Origin: Nocardia sp.
GTDB lineage: Bacteria > Actinomycetota > Actinomycetes > Mycobacteriales > Mycobacteriaceae
Assembly (NCBI GenBank): GCA_013361595.1
Contig: JABFXT010000076.1
Span: 1 to 11,594, forward strand
Length of the DNA: 11,594 bases
Direction of reading: 5' to 3'
Shown here piece after piece: positions 1 to 7,037 of this stretch. The position numbers were made by a program, and so were the translations under genes. Each line of letters begins with the position of its first letter. The stretch's first letter is position 1. Below the pieces are notes generated by a model. That model worked only from the letters and a program-made list of their open reading frames with translations. It did not search any database and was not told the origin of the DNA.

Positions 1-965
1 TAGTTGCGGGTCGCGAACACCAGGACCGTGCCGAATACGACACCCGCTGCCAGCACCTCCGGGTCGCGCCGCCGCCACGACAGCACCAGGCAGACAGGAA
101 CGAGCAGCGGGAGAACCGGCCCGAGCACCATGATCTCGCTGATCGAGAACGCCAGCCCGTACAGCGGCCCGACGGCGGCACCGCCCCCGCCGCTGCTCTG
201 CTCGATGATGCTGCTGTTGCCGTAATCGGAGGTGAACTGCTGGAAGGGTTCTCCGGTGATCAGCCAGCTGGTCACCGTCCACACCACGAACGCGACTCCG
301 ACGGGCGCCGCCACCAGCAGGGCGTCCATCGCGGTATCGGTGATCCGGATCCGGCGCGGACCCCGGGCCCGAAACCAGGTCACCACCGCGACGAACACCG
401 TGACGCCCGCGGCCGCGGGCAGGGCGTCGTAACGGGTCAGGTATGCCAGCGCCAGCGCGACGCCGGCGACGCACAGATCGTGTACGTCGTCGGTGTGCAG
501 CCAGCGGATGAGGCGGCGGGCCGACCAGCACAGCAGGAACAGGAACGGTGCCTCGCTCATTCCGTTGCCGCCGTAGAACACCACCATCGGGTTGAGCGCG
601 AAGACGGCGGTCAGCACCCACACCAGCCAGGTCGGCGCACCGCGGTCGGTGCAGATGCCGTGGATCTGCACCACCGCCCCGGCCATGAAGGGGGCCGACA
701 TCAGCACGCCGGTGATGTTCCACGAGGTCAGCACCGGCCACCAGTGGCTCAGCAGGACGACCGGTAACTGGACGACGGTCGACAGCGGAGTGAAGATGAA
801 CCCGATGGCCGCCAGATGCGGGTCGCGGCTGAACAGTACGCTACGGGCGGCCGAGATCCGGCTCAGCGAGTCGCCGAGGATGTAGTGGGGCTCGATCGCC
901 AGATACAGTCCGGCGGCGAGGTAGCCGAGGGTGGCCAGTGCGAACAACCACCGGGCGGTTCTCAT
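1..965 (-). CDS. GT-C-like multi-pass membrane protein, probable lipid-linked sugar glycosyltransferase (3' end beyond window)
   Basis: The reading frame is open for 321 codons from the ATG at 965-963 to the window edge, so the C-terminus is missing. The protein is strongly hydrophobic, with about eight membrane segments visible. It resembles the GT-C fold (PMT/ArnT, GT39-like). After the first membrane segment there is a loop with acidic residues E25 and D32 (EPHYILGDSLSR). Further on come an N-x-M-S-E-A-P-F-L-F segment and a Y-L-T-R-Y-D segment, both typical of these dolichyl- or polyprenyl-phosphate sugar transferases. The start overlaps the stop of the upstream glycosyltransferase gene by 4 bases (ATGA) with no clear Shine-Dalgarno sequence, so translational coupling is likely. 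Its position in a polysaccharide operon suggests it decorates or initiates the polymer. The membrane class is well supported, but the enzymatic role is inferred and no substrate can be named. Confidence 0.72.
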   Translation of the reverse strand, partial: MRTARWLFALATLGYLAAGLYLAIEPHYILGDSLSRISAARSVLFSRDPHLAAIGFIFTPLSTVVQLPVVLLSHWWPVLTSWNITGVLMSAPFMAGAVVQIHGICTDRGAPTWLVWVLTAVFALNPMVVFYGGNGMSEAPFLFLLCWSARRLIRWLHTDDVHDLCVAGVALALAYLTRYDALPAAAGVTVFVAVVTWFRARGPRRIRITDTAMDALLVAAPVGVAFVVWTVTSWLITGEPFQQFTSDYGNSSIIEQSSGGGGAAVGPLYGLAFSISEIMVLGPVLPLLVPVCLVLSWRRRDPEVLAAGVVFGTVLVFATRN

Positions 966-2437
966 TTCGCCGGACCCGTGGTCTGCGGCGATTCCGCGCC
1001 GGGCAGGCCGTGGAAGGTCTTCTCCCAGTAGGACGGTTTGCTGATCAGCTGGTAGGTGCCCTTGATCGCGGCGACACTCATCAGCAGCCAGTACAGCGGG
1101 GTGGTGAGCGCCGCGAGCAGCAACACGGTCAGCCGGCTCTCCCGGCAGGCGACCAGATTCATGTACATCACCGCCGAATTGCCGAACACCAGGCAGAACA
1201 GGGCGGGAAAGTAGACGTAGGCGGGGAACTGCTCCTGGACCGCGTGTGGCTGCCCGAGCAGCCACGAGAGGGTGATCAGCCAGAACACCATATTGAGGGA
1301 GGCGATCAGCGGAGTTCCGGCGAGCAGGGTCGTGAACCGGGCGAAGCCGATCGGGCCGAGCATGCGCCACAACCGGACCGGGCGGCGCATATGCACCAGC
1401 CAGGTTTGCAGGTAACCCTTGTACCAGCGGGAACGCTGGCGGATCCAGTTCACCGGATCGCTGTTGGCCTCCTCCCAGGTGACCGAGTCCAGCACGGCCG
1501 TGTGGTAACCGCTCTCGGCGATACGCACCCCCAGATCCGCGTCCTCGGTGACATTGAAAGGATCCCAGGCGCCGATCTCGTCGAGGATGTCGCGGCGCAG
1601 GTGATTGGAGGTGCCGCCGAGCGGAATAGGCGCGTCCCCACGCATCAGTCCGGGCAGGATGAAACCGAACCACAGCGCGTAATCCGCGGTGAACCAGGCG
1701 GTGAGTAGATTCTGGCCGCCGTTGTGGAACGCCAGCTTCGCCTGTACACAGGCGGTATCGGCGGGCAGGCGGCCGAAGGCCACCGCCGCGCGCCGTAACT
1801 GCAGCGGGTCGGGCCGGTCCTCGGCGTCGTAGATGGTGACGATATCGCCGGTGGCGAAGTGCAGGCCGAAATTGCAGGCCTTGGGTTTGGTGCGGGGGTC
1901 GGCCGGCGGTACTTCGATGATCTGCAGTGATTCGGGGGCGGTGGCGGCCCGCGCGGCGGCGATCGTGGGTTCGTCGTCGGCTTCGAGCAGCAGCAGGATC
2001 TGCATCTTGTGCGCGGGATACCGGAAGGCGGCCAGATTCTCGATGACCGTGCCGATCACCTCGGGTTCCCGGAAAGCGGGTACGAGGATCGTATAGGCCG
2101 GCAGGCTGTCGTCTTCGGCCGCTTCCGCGTCGGCGGCGCTGACGGTGACGATGCTGCGGCCGTCGAGGCCGCGGAAGAACAGGATGAGGCGATCGATGAG
2201 CGTCCACACGTAGGCGGCCGTGCAGAGCACGGTGATGGTGATCAATGTCTGGGTGCGCGCGAATATTCCGCCCGCCACGATGGCGGCCAGCAGGCCGATC
2301 AGGAACCAGCGCTGCCAGGCGACCACCACCGTCGACGCGGAGACCTCGGGGCGGCGTTCCCGCAGCCCGTGGACGGCATCGTGCAGCGCCGCCGCCACCA
2401 CCGGGTCGGTCCGGTCGTCCGGATCGTCGGTCACCAC
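962..2437 (-). CDS. Processive family 2 glycosyltransferase, BcsA/NfrB-like, membrane-bound
   Basis: A 491-residue inner-membrane glycosyltransferase that would add sugars from a nucleotide sugar to a growing chain and pass it across the membrane. Two membrane helices (about 44-60 and 66-88) precede the cytoplasmic GT-A domain. Catalytic signatures are D-A-E-D-R-P (204-209), T-E-D (297-299) and Q-R-S-R-W (334-338), the QxxRW motif of processive enzymes. Several helices follow, and the C-terminus carries the K-P-S-Y-W-E-K-T-x-H-G motif common in NfrB/XagB-type relatives. No PilZ domain follows, so no c-di-GMP control is built in. The start is GTG at 2437, placed 7 bases after GGAGG and overlapping the upstream stop. 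GTG at 2434, giving a 4-base GTGA overlap, is equally possible. The open frame continues upstream without homology. The class is secure; the polymer made is unknown. Confidence 0.9.
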   Translation of the reverse strand: MVTDDPDDRTDPVVAAALHDAVHGLRERRPEVSASTVVVAWQRWFLIGLLAAIVAGGIFARTQTLITITVLCTAAYVWTLIDRLILFFRGLDGRSIVTVSAADAEAAEDDSLPAYTILVPAFREPEVIGTVIENLAAFRYPAHKMQILLLLEADDEPTIAAARAATAPESLQIIEVPPADPRTKPKACNFGLHFATGDIVTIYDAEDRPDPLQLRRAAVAFGRLPADTACVQAKLAFHNGGQNLLTAWFTADYALWFGFILPGLMRGDAPIPLGGTSNHLRRDILDEIGAWDPFNVTEDADLGVRIAESGYHTAVLDSVTWEEANSDPVNWIRQRSRWYKGYLQTWLVHMRRPVRLWRMLGPIGFARFTTLLAGTPLIASLNMVFWLITLSWLLGQPHAVQEQFPAYVYFPALFCLVFGNSAVMYMNLVACRESRLTVLLLAALTTPLYWLLMSVAAIKGTYQLISKPSYWEKTFHGLPGAESPQTTGPAK

Positions 2438-3882
2438 GGTTGCACCTCCACGAGTTGCCGGCCCAGCGTCTCCAGCAGGTCGGCGTCCTTGAACTCCGGA
2501 TCGGCATCGGTCACCGCCGAGACACCGCGGGCGAGCAGGGCGACCATTGCCGAGGCGGTTCCCGCCACCGACGGTTGCGGGGGCAGGAAATAGGCGTCGG
2601 GTTCGTGGTTGTCGACGGTCATCACCGTGACCCGCTGGATATGGGCGGAATCGCGGCGCCACGTGAAGGTGAGGTAGTTCCAGGTCAGGTGGATGCGCTC
2701 GTCGACGATCGAGTACATGGTCCCGGTGATATCGCGCCCGAGCTCGACCGAACGCGGCGGGTTGCTCACCCGGGCGTAGCGCAGATCGTAGGTGATCAGC
2801 GTGGGGCTGACATCGAGCGCGGCGCCGTAACGCACGGTGAGCAGGTCGATCTGCGCCGTGCGGTTGCGGCCGAGGGTGTCCCAGCGCGGGTCGGGTTCGA
2901 TGGTGCGGATGGTCTGGCGCAGGAAGGTCGATTCGGTGTGGAAAAAGTGCTGCGGCCAGTCCATGGGCTGCAGGGCGGTCTGACGCCAGCCTGGTGGCAC
3001 CGTCAGGCCGGTGGAACCCTGATAGGGCGGTCCGGCGGCGACATCGTCACTGGTCGTCGCGGGCATCGGCGCGACCGCGACGAGCAGTGCCGCGACCGCG
3101 AGCGCGGCCAGCGACCAGGAAGGGTTGTCCGGTCCGCCGCCGATCCGCGGTACGGTGCCGGGCGGCAGCAGCGGTTCACCCAGCAGTACCGCGCATCCGC
3201 ACGCCACCACCGCCGATATCGCCACCACCCCGGCGGAGACCAGCGAGATCCGCAGATTCGGGTACCAGTGTGTGACCAGTGTCAGCACGGCAGTATCGAC
3301 GACGATCGCGGCGGCCGCGACCACGGCGACCCGCCGGAAGCCCCGATGGAATCCGTAGGCGAAGGTCACCGCCGACGCCACGATCATGACGGACGCGTAG
3401 GCGATCTGCCCGCCGCCCAGCGCGACCGCGACGAGCCGGTAGGTGATCGGGTTGACCACGACGAACAGCACCCAGACCTCCCAGTAGCGCATGGTGGCCC
3501 GAATCCCGAAGAGCAGGATCGACCCGGACAGCGCGAACAGGGTGAGCGCGAGGACGTCGAAGTGGAACAGCTCGTAGAAGGGCGCGTACCGGGGGAGCAG
3601 CAACCGCTGGACGAACAACGCCACCACCAGGCCGATGATGCCGACGATCACATCGGTCTCCCGGTCGTGAATGGGGAGTACCGGCTTGTTGCGGCGCCGG
3701 ATGCCCAGCATCAGCGCGAGCGCGAGAATCGGCAGCAGCAGCACGTACCCGATCGAGGTGCCCTCACCGGCGCCGACCCAGATATCGACAAGGGTGCGCC
3801 GGAACGCCGCCACGACGAGAATTACGAGCAGTGCCCAGCGCACCGCGATACGCGTGGCCGGAGTCCCCGTGCCGCAGAGCAT
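2431..3882 (-). CDS. Polytopic membrane protein with extracytoplasmic C-terminal domain, exosortase/EpsI-like layout
   Basis: A 483-residue protein. About nine membrane segments fill residues 13-273 (roughly 13-35, 45-61, 77-94, 109-127, 133-155, 162-177, 184-203, 212-235, 256-273). A soluble domain of about 210 residues follows. The first half resembles exosortase N-termini: a G-Y-V-L-L-L-P segment with a basic stretch after it, then a hydrophobic F-V-V-V-N-P segment where exosortases have LLFxxPxP. The tail, with P-P-G-W-R near 297 and mixed beta-rich sequence, is reminiscent of EpsI (DUF3485). The catalytic Cys-Arg-His triad of exosortases is not recognisable; the only membrane cysteines are C228 and C230 in A-C-G-C. 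The start is ATG 3882, 7 bases after the bcsB-like stop, with GTG 3885 possible. The family assignment is tentative. A polysaccharide export or assembly partner is the contextual guess. Confidence 0.6.
   Translation of the reverse strand: MLCGTGTPATRIAVRWALLVILVVAAFRRTLVDIWVGAGEGTSIGYVLLLPILALALMLGIRRRNKPVLPIHDRETDVIVGIIGLVVALFVQRLLLPRYAPFYELFHFDVLALTLFALSGSILLFGIRATMRYWEVWVLFVVVNPITYRLVAVALGGGQIAYASVMIVASAVTFAYGFHRGFRRVAVVAAAAIVVDTAVLTLVTHWYPNLRISLVSAGVVAISAVVACGCAVLLGEPLLPPGTVPRIGGGPDNPSWSLAALAVAALLVAVAPMPATTSDDVAAGPPYQGSTGLTVPPGWRQTALQPMDWPQHFFHTESTFLRQTIRTIEPDPRWDTLGRNRTAQIDLLTVRYGAALDVSPTLITYDLRYARVSNPPRSVELGRDITGTMYSIVDERIHLTWNYLTFTWRRDSAHIQRVTVMTVDNHEPDAYFLPPQPSVAGTASAMVALLARGVSAVTDADPEFKDADLLETLGRQLVEVQPW
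2445..2449 (-). promoter_or_regulatory. Ribosome binding site GGAGG for the glycosyltransferase gene
   Basis: GGAGG lies inside the end of the upstream gene, 7 bases before GTG 2437 and 10 before GTG 2434. It decides against the longer open frame that starts at 2662. Confidence 0.7.
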
Positions 3883-3889
3883 CACGGGT

Positions 3890-5857
3890 TCAGCGTCGGT
3901 TCGCCGGGCGGAGGCCGCGGGCGGCGAACCACAGTGCGACGAGGAGACCGGCGACAACCAGGGCACCGGCCGCGATGAGCAGGCCCCGCATGGCCGGCGA
4001 AAGGGTCGCTTCCGTACCGCCCTGCGATTCGTCCGCCGGGAGCGCGTAATCCACGGGTTCGCGGCCGACCGCGGTGAACAGCACATCCCCGGACAGTGCG
4101 GACCAGCCGTCGGGGTCGGCGGACAGCAGGTCCAGCGTCCGGTTCAGTTCCTCGGGACCGGCATTGCTGGTGGCGACGAGCAGTTGCCGGCTGTCGTCGT
4201 AATAGCTCTGTAGCGAGGCGAACCGCAGTTCCGGAGAGAGCCGCAGATGGAAGACTGCCCCGGTACGGTCGGTCAGCGCGATCCGGGTGTCGTCGGTTTT
4301 GCTCAGCGGCGGGGAGATTCCCGCCGGGAGTTCACCGCCGGCCGCGATGAGAACGGTGGACCGGCCACTGTCGATCGACTCCGATACCGGTGTCCACTGC
4401 GGATCGAGCCGGGTCGAGGTGAGCGATTGCAGCCCGGCCACAATGGCCACCGCTCGATCGAGATCGGCGAGATCCCCGGTGGTCGCGGCGACATCGAAGG
4501 TCGGGAGCAGGCCCTGGGGCAGGGCCTGGAATCCCCGGGGTGGGCCGCCCGGCATCGGTGCGCTGGTGACCTCGCTACCCGGCAGGACGGTCAGGGTGAG
4601 CGGCTGATCGGTTCCGCAGCGACCGGTGTCTCCGGTGGTGCGGAGGGTGACGTTCACCGTGGTGTTGCGTTGCAGAACAGCGTTGGGGATATCGATCCAG
4701 CGGTCGATCTGCCCGGTCGGGTCCGCGGCCCAGTTGGTGAGTTCACGATCGCCCGCGGTGACGGTCAGCAGGCCGGCCTGGCTCGGGGGCAGCGGTGTGT
4801 AGTGGCCCTGCAATTTCACCCTGATATCGCCCGAGGGCCGGCCGAGCTTCGCCTGATCGAGGGTGAACGGAACACTGACCTGGGCATGGGAACTCGCGGT
4901 GAGCGGGCCGGCGCCGAGCCGGCCCAGCGTGGTGGTGTCGGGGGCGAGAACCGGCGGCTGATCCAGGGATCCGGCCACGGCCCGGCTGGCCACCGCGAAA
5001 CCCGAGACATTGCTGGTGATCAGCCGGACCTGGTCGAGCAGGGCGTTGTCCTCGCCGGTGATCAGCAGGGTGGGGGGCCCGGCGGCGGGGGCCAGGGTGG
5101 TGGCGGCGCCACCGCCGGATCGAATGGTGACCGACCGGGTGAAATCGGTATCCGGTTCGGTGGTCGTTGCGTCCGGGGGGAGCCGCCGCAGGCTCACCCG
5201 CACCGGTTGGCTGCCGTAATACGCCACGATCGCCGTGGACAGCGACAGGGCGGCCTGCGCTTCGAGCTCCGACGGTGCCTCCGGGACGTAGATCCGCAAC
5301 TCCTCGAGGATCGGCGGCAGGAAATCGGCGATCACCGAAGGGACCTGTGGGGCGCCCGCGTAACCGATACGTACATCGCGCAGGACCGCTCCGTGGTCGA
5401 ACCAGTCGTCGGGGCAGCGGCCCACATCCGGGTACAGGTTCACGTGCAAGGTGACGGCGGCGGCCTGCTGCTCGACCTCCGCCTCGTCCAGCGGCACCGT
5501 GACCGGAACCCGCGTCGCGGCGCCGGCGGGCAGGTCGGCATGACCGATGAACCGGTTCCCGGATTCGACGTCGATCGTGCCGCGCGCCATATCGGCCGGT
5601 AGGTCGACGGCCGCGGTGAGCCGGGTGGGTGTCGTGCCCGGGGGTACCGGAATCGTGAGATCGACCTGGTCGTCGTCGCCGCGCAGCACGATCTGTTCAC
5701 CGAGGCCCAGATCGCGGGCGGGGAACTCGATGGATCCCGCCGGTGCGCTCGCCGGTTCGGCTGTACCCGGTGGCCGGCCGGCTCCCGGGCCCGCGGTAAG
5801 GGCTACCACGGCCAATGCTGCCCAGCAGGTGCACAAGGTCCGAACGACAATCCGCAT
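3890..5857 (-). CDS. BcsB-like secreted, membrane-anchored polysaccharide synthase subunit
   Basis: A 655-residue protein with a signal peptide (about 1-28, hydrophobic core A-A-L-A-V-V-A-L-T-A), a large extracytoplasmic beta-rich region and one C-terminal membrane helix (about 626-646) ending in a short basic tail. This is the topology of BcsB, the periplasmic partner that anchors to BcsA and guides the nascent glucan out. BcsB-like traits include two modules, each ending in a G-R-C motif (C148 and C414), and alternating Rossmann/ferredoxin-like stretches. Near the C-terminus a D-P-D-G-W-S-A-L-S-G-D-V segment matches the W-x-x-L-x-G-D-V pattern of the family. It is shorter than E. coli BcsB (about 780 residues). 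ATG 5857 has GAGGGG 8 bases upstream. It is the first gene of the run, with a BcsA-type glycosyltransferase two genes downstream. The call is moderately secure; the polymer need not be cellulose. Confidence 0.68.
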   Translation of the reverse strand: MRIVVRTLCTCWAALAVVALTAGPGAGRPPGTAEPASAPAGSIEFPARDLGLGEQIVLRGDDDQVDLTIPVPPGTTPTRLTAAVDLPADMARGTIDVESGNRFIGHADLPAGAATRVPVTVPLDEAEVEQQAAAVTLHVNLYPDVGRCPDDWFDHGAVLRDVRIGYAGAPQVPSVIADFLPPILEELRIYVPEAPSELEAQAALSLSTAIVAYYGSQPVRVSLRRLPPDATTTEPDTDFTRSVTIRSGGGAATTLAPAAGPPTLLITGEDNALLDQVRLITSNVSGFAVASRAVAGSLDQPPVLAPDTTTLGRLGAGPLTASSHAQVSVPFTLDQAKLGRPSGDIRVKLQGHYTPLPPSQAGLLTVTAGDRELTNWAADPTGQIDRWIDIPNAVLQRNTTVNVTLRTTGDTGRCGTDQPLTLTVLPGSEVTSAPMPGGPPRGFQALPQGLLPTFDVAATTGDLADLDRAVAIVAGLQSLTSTRLDPQWTPVSESIDSGRSTVLIAAGGELPAGISPPLSKTDDTRIALTDRTGAVFHLRLSPELRFASLQSYYDDSRQLLVATSNAGPEELNRTLDLLSADPDGWSALSGDVLFTAVGREPVDYALPADESQGGTEATLSPAMRGLLIAAGALVVAGLLVALWFAARGLRPANRR

Positions 5858-5865
5858 GGGCAGGA

Positions 5866-5871
5866 CCCCTC
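5866..5871 (-). promoter_or_regulatory. Ribosome binding site GAGGGG for the bcsB-like gene
   Basis: GAGGGG with 8 bases to ATG 5857 fixes the start of the first gene of the polysaccharide operon. Confidence 0.75.
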
Positions 5872-5920
5872 AGTTATCCGGTGGCGCTTCCGGACGGATC
5901 CGGTAACGACTTGTCTGCGC

Positions 5921-5950
5921 GGTATACCAGGTCACGTGAATGGTAACCAT
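5921..5950. promoter_or_regulatory. Three palindromes in tandem, putative operator and promoter of the polysaccharide operon
   Basis: The 153-base spacer 5858-6010 contains three short palindromes: GGTATACC (5921-5928), TCACGTGA (5932-5939) and ATGGTAACCAT (5940-5950, symmetric around its centre base). Their centres are about 10-11 bases apart, one helical turn. The first and third share GGTA-ACC. On the minus strand, TACCAT (5945-5940) inside the third could be a -10 element, but I find no good -35. A fourth palindrome, TGATCA, lies at 5967-5972. No terminator hairpin for the upstream TVP38-type gene is evident here, so read-through into the operon cannot be excluded. The regulatory role is inference. 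Confidence 0.35.
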
Positions 5951-6010
5951 GATCGGCCTCAGCTATTGATCAGCAACGATCGGTGGCGTGGCGGCGCGTC
6001 CCGGCCGCGG

Positions 6011-6694
6011 TCAGTCGAGGGTGGCGACCGGCTCCAAGGCGACCGGCTCCGGCGCGGCGGGTTTCCAGCGCTGGTCGACCAGGAGGCCCAGCAGCCCGGC
6101 GGCGATACAGGCGATCGACACCGCGACCATGACCGGATGGGTGCCCCCGGTCAGCGCGTCGGCGAGGATGACGGTGGCGGCGGTGCCGGGCAGGATCCCG
6201 ATCACGGTCGCGCCCAGGTAGGGCCAGAACCGGATCGAGGACAGGGCGCAGCAGTAGTTCACCACCGAGAACGGCGCGAAGGCGATGAGCCGCAGCGCGC
6301 CGACGGCCAGCCAGCCGCGCCGGTGCAGGCGCTCGTCGACGACGCGGACCGTGGGATGGTCCAGGTAGATACCGACGCGATCGCGCCCGTAGGCGCGCAC
6401 CAGCAGGAAAGCGGCGGCCGCGCTGAGCACGGTCGCGCCGACCGCCACCGCGAGCCCGACGACCGGGCCGAACAGCAGCCCCGAGGCCACGGTGAACACT
6501 GTGCGCGGCACGGGTGCGACGGTGATCACGGCATGGGCGAGGAAGAACAGGAGCGGGAAGTAGGGCCCGGCCTCGCCGGCCCACTGCTGGATCTGCGCCG
6601 GGCTCGGTAGCGGGGTCAGCAATGCGGCCGCGCAGACGAGCGCGGCACCGCACAGGAGGAGGACCAGCCGCCGGTCACGGAGCATACGGGGCAC
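6011..6694 (-). CDS. TVP38/TMEM64 (VTT/DedA-superfamily) membrane protein
   Basis: A 227-residue polytopic inner-membrane protein with the SNARE-associated/VTT domain of the TVP38/TMEM64 family, whose members include lipid scramblases and DedA relatives. Visible family features are a first helix (about 9-27), the re-entrant region P-V-P-R-T-V-F-T-V-A-S-G-L-L-F-G-P (about 60-77), and an R-L-I-A-F-A-P-F-S-V-V-N-Y motif around 135-147, matching the R-x-x-P-x-x-P-x-x-x-x-N-Y pattern. More helices and a short polar tail follow. From memory, the M. tuberculosis homologue Rv1491c sits divergently beside mutA, as here. The start is GTG 6694, with ATG 6685 as alternative. Neither has a Shine-Dalgarno sequence, and a promoter-like pair just upstream suggests a leaderless transcript beginning at the GTG. 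The family is secure; the cellular role is not predictable. Confidence 0.88.
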   Translation of the reverse strand: MPRMLRDRRLVLLLCGAALVCAAALLTPLPSPAQIQQWAGEAGPYFPLLFFLAHAVITVAPVPRTVFTVASGLLFGPVVGLAVAVGATVLSAAAAFLLVRAYGRDRVGIYLDHPTVRVVDERLHRRGWLAVGALRLIAFAPFSVVNYCCALSSIRFWPYLGATVIGILPGTAATVILADALTGGTHPVMVAVSIACIAAGLLGLLVDQRWKPAAPEPVALEPVATLD

Positions 6695-6700
6695 CGGCCG

Positions 6701-6728
6701 AGGTTACCGGTCGGCCGCGGGGTGTCCG
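6701..6728 (-). promoter_or_regulatory. Putative leaderless promoter of the TVP38/TMEM64 gene
   Basis: On the minus strand, CGGACA (6728-6723, four of six matches to TTGACA) is followed after 16 bases by TAACCT (6706-6701, the TAnnnT pattern of actinobacterial -10 boxes). Exactly 6 bases later comes the GTG at 6694. This spacing would put transcription start on the start codon, which fits the missing ribosome binding site. Confidence 0.35.
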
Positions 6729-6988
6729 GGAGGCGGTGTCGCGGGCGGGCCGTGAGCGGCGTGTCCGCGGGGAATCCGACCGGGATGTGGTGAACGCCTG
6801 GATCCGGATGCCGGGCGAAGCCGGTGCGGTGCTCGACTTCGGCCGGCTGCCTGCCGCGCCCGGGGGCGACAGGTTACTCGCTGGTAGTGGTGGCCACGGA
6901 CGATGCCGTACGGGCGTCCCGCTAGCATCGGAGGGGCGGGCTGAATGCTCGTTAACCAAAGTATTCGCTGAGCTGGGCGGATGCCAAG

Positions 6989-7019
6989 GTACCCGCGCAC
7001 ACCAGTGGTGCGCTTGTAC
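6989..7019. promoter_or_regulatory. 31-base interrupted inverted repeat upstream of mutA
   Basis: The left arm GTACCCGCGCAC (6989-7000) and right arm GTGCGCTTGTAC (7008-7019) pair at 10 of 12 positions around a 7-base centre. A second, overlapping perfect 11-base palindrome, CACCAGTGGTG, sits at 7000-7010. The dyad ends 26 bases before the mutA start and 13 before its ribosome binding site. It could be an operator for a transcription factor or a 5'-UTR hairpin. There is no U-run after it, so it does not look like a terminator. Confidence 0.45.
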
Positions 7020-7032
7020 TGAAACGAAAAAT

Positions 7033-7037
7033 GAGGG
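7033..7037 (+). promoter_or_regulatory. Ribosome binding site GAGGG deciding the mutA start
   Basis: GAGGG lies 8 bases before ATG 7046. The in-frame ATG at 7031 overlaps the upstream edge of this site and has only an A-rich stretch ahead of it, so 7046 is preferred. Confidence 0.75.

Noticed and set aside
2438..2662. Upstream extension of the glycosyltransferase frame to 2662
   Set aside because: The extra 75 residues overlap the upstream gene, are Arg/Pro-rich without homology, and GGAGG points to GTG 2437 or 2434.
2245..3978. A 577-codon plus-strand open frame opposite the polysaccharide genes
   Set aside because: Arg/Pro/Asp/His-rich shadow of the membrane protein genes on the other strand, with no hydrophobic core or motif.
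3883..4086. Upstream extension of the exosortase-like frame to 4086
   Set aside because: It lies within the membrane-anchor end of the bcsB-like gene and looks like a shadow; ATG 3882 fits the operon spacing.
4247..5602. A 451-codon plus-strand open frame opposite the bcsB-like gene
   Set aside because: Gly/Arg-rich shadow frame; the minus-strand frame has a signal peptide, membrane anchor and ribosome binding site.
5858..6010. Intrinsic terminator after the TVP38/TMEM64 gene
   Set aside because: No strong GC hairpin followed by a T-run could be found on the minus strand; only short palindromes are present.
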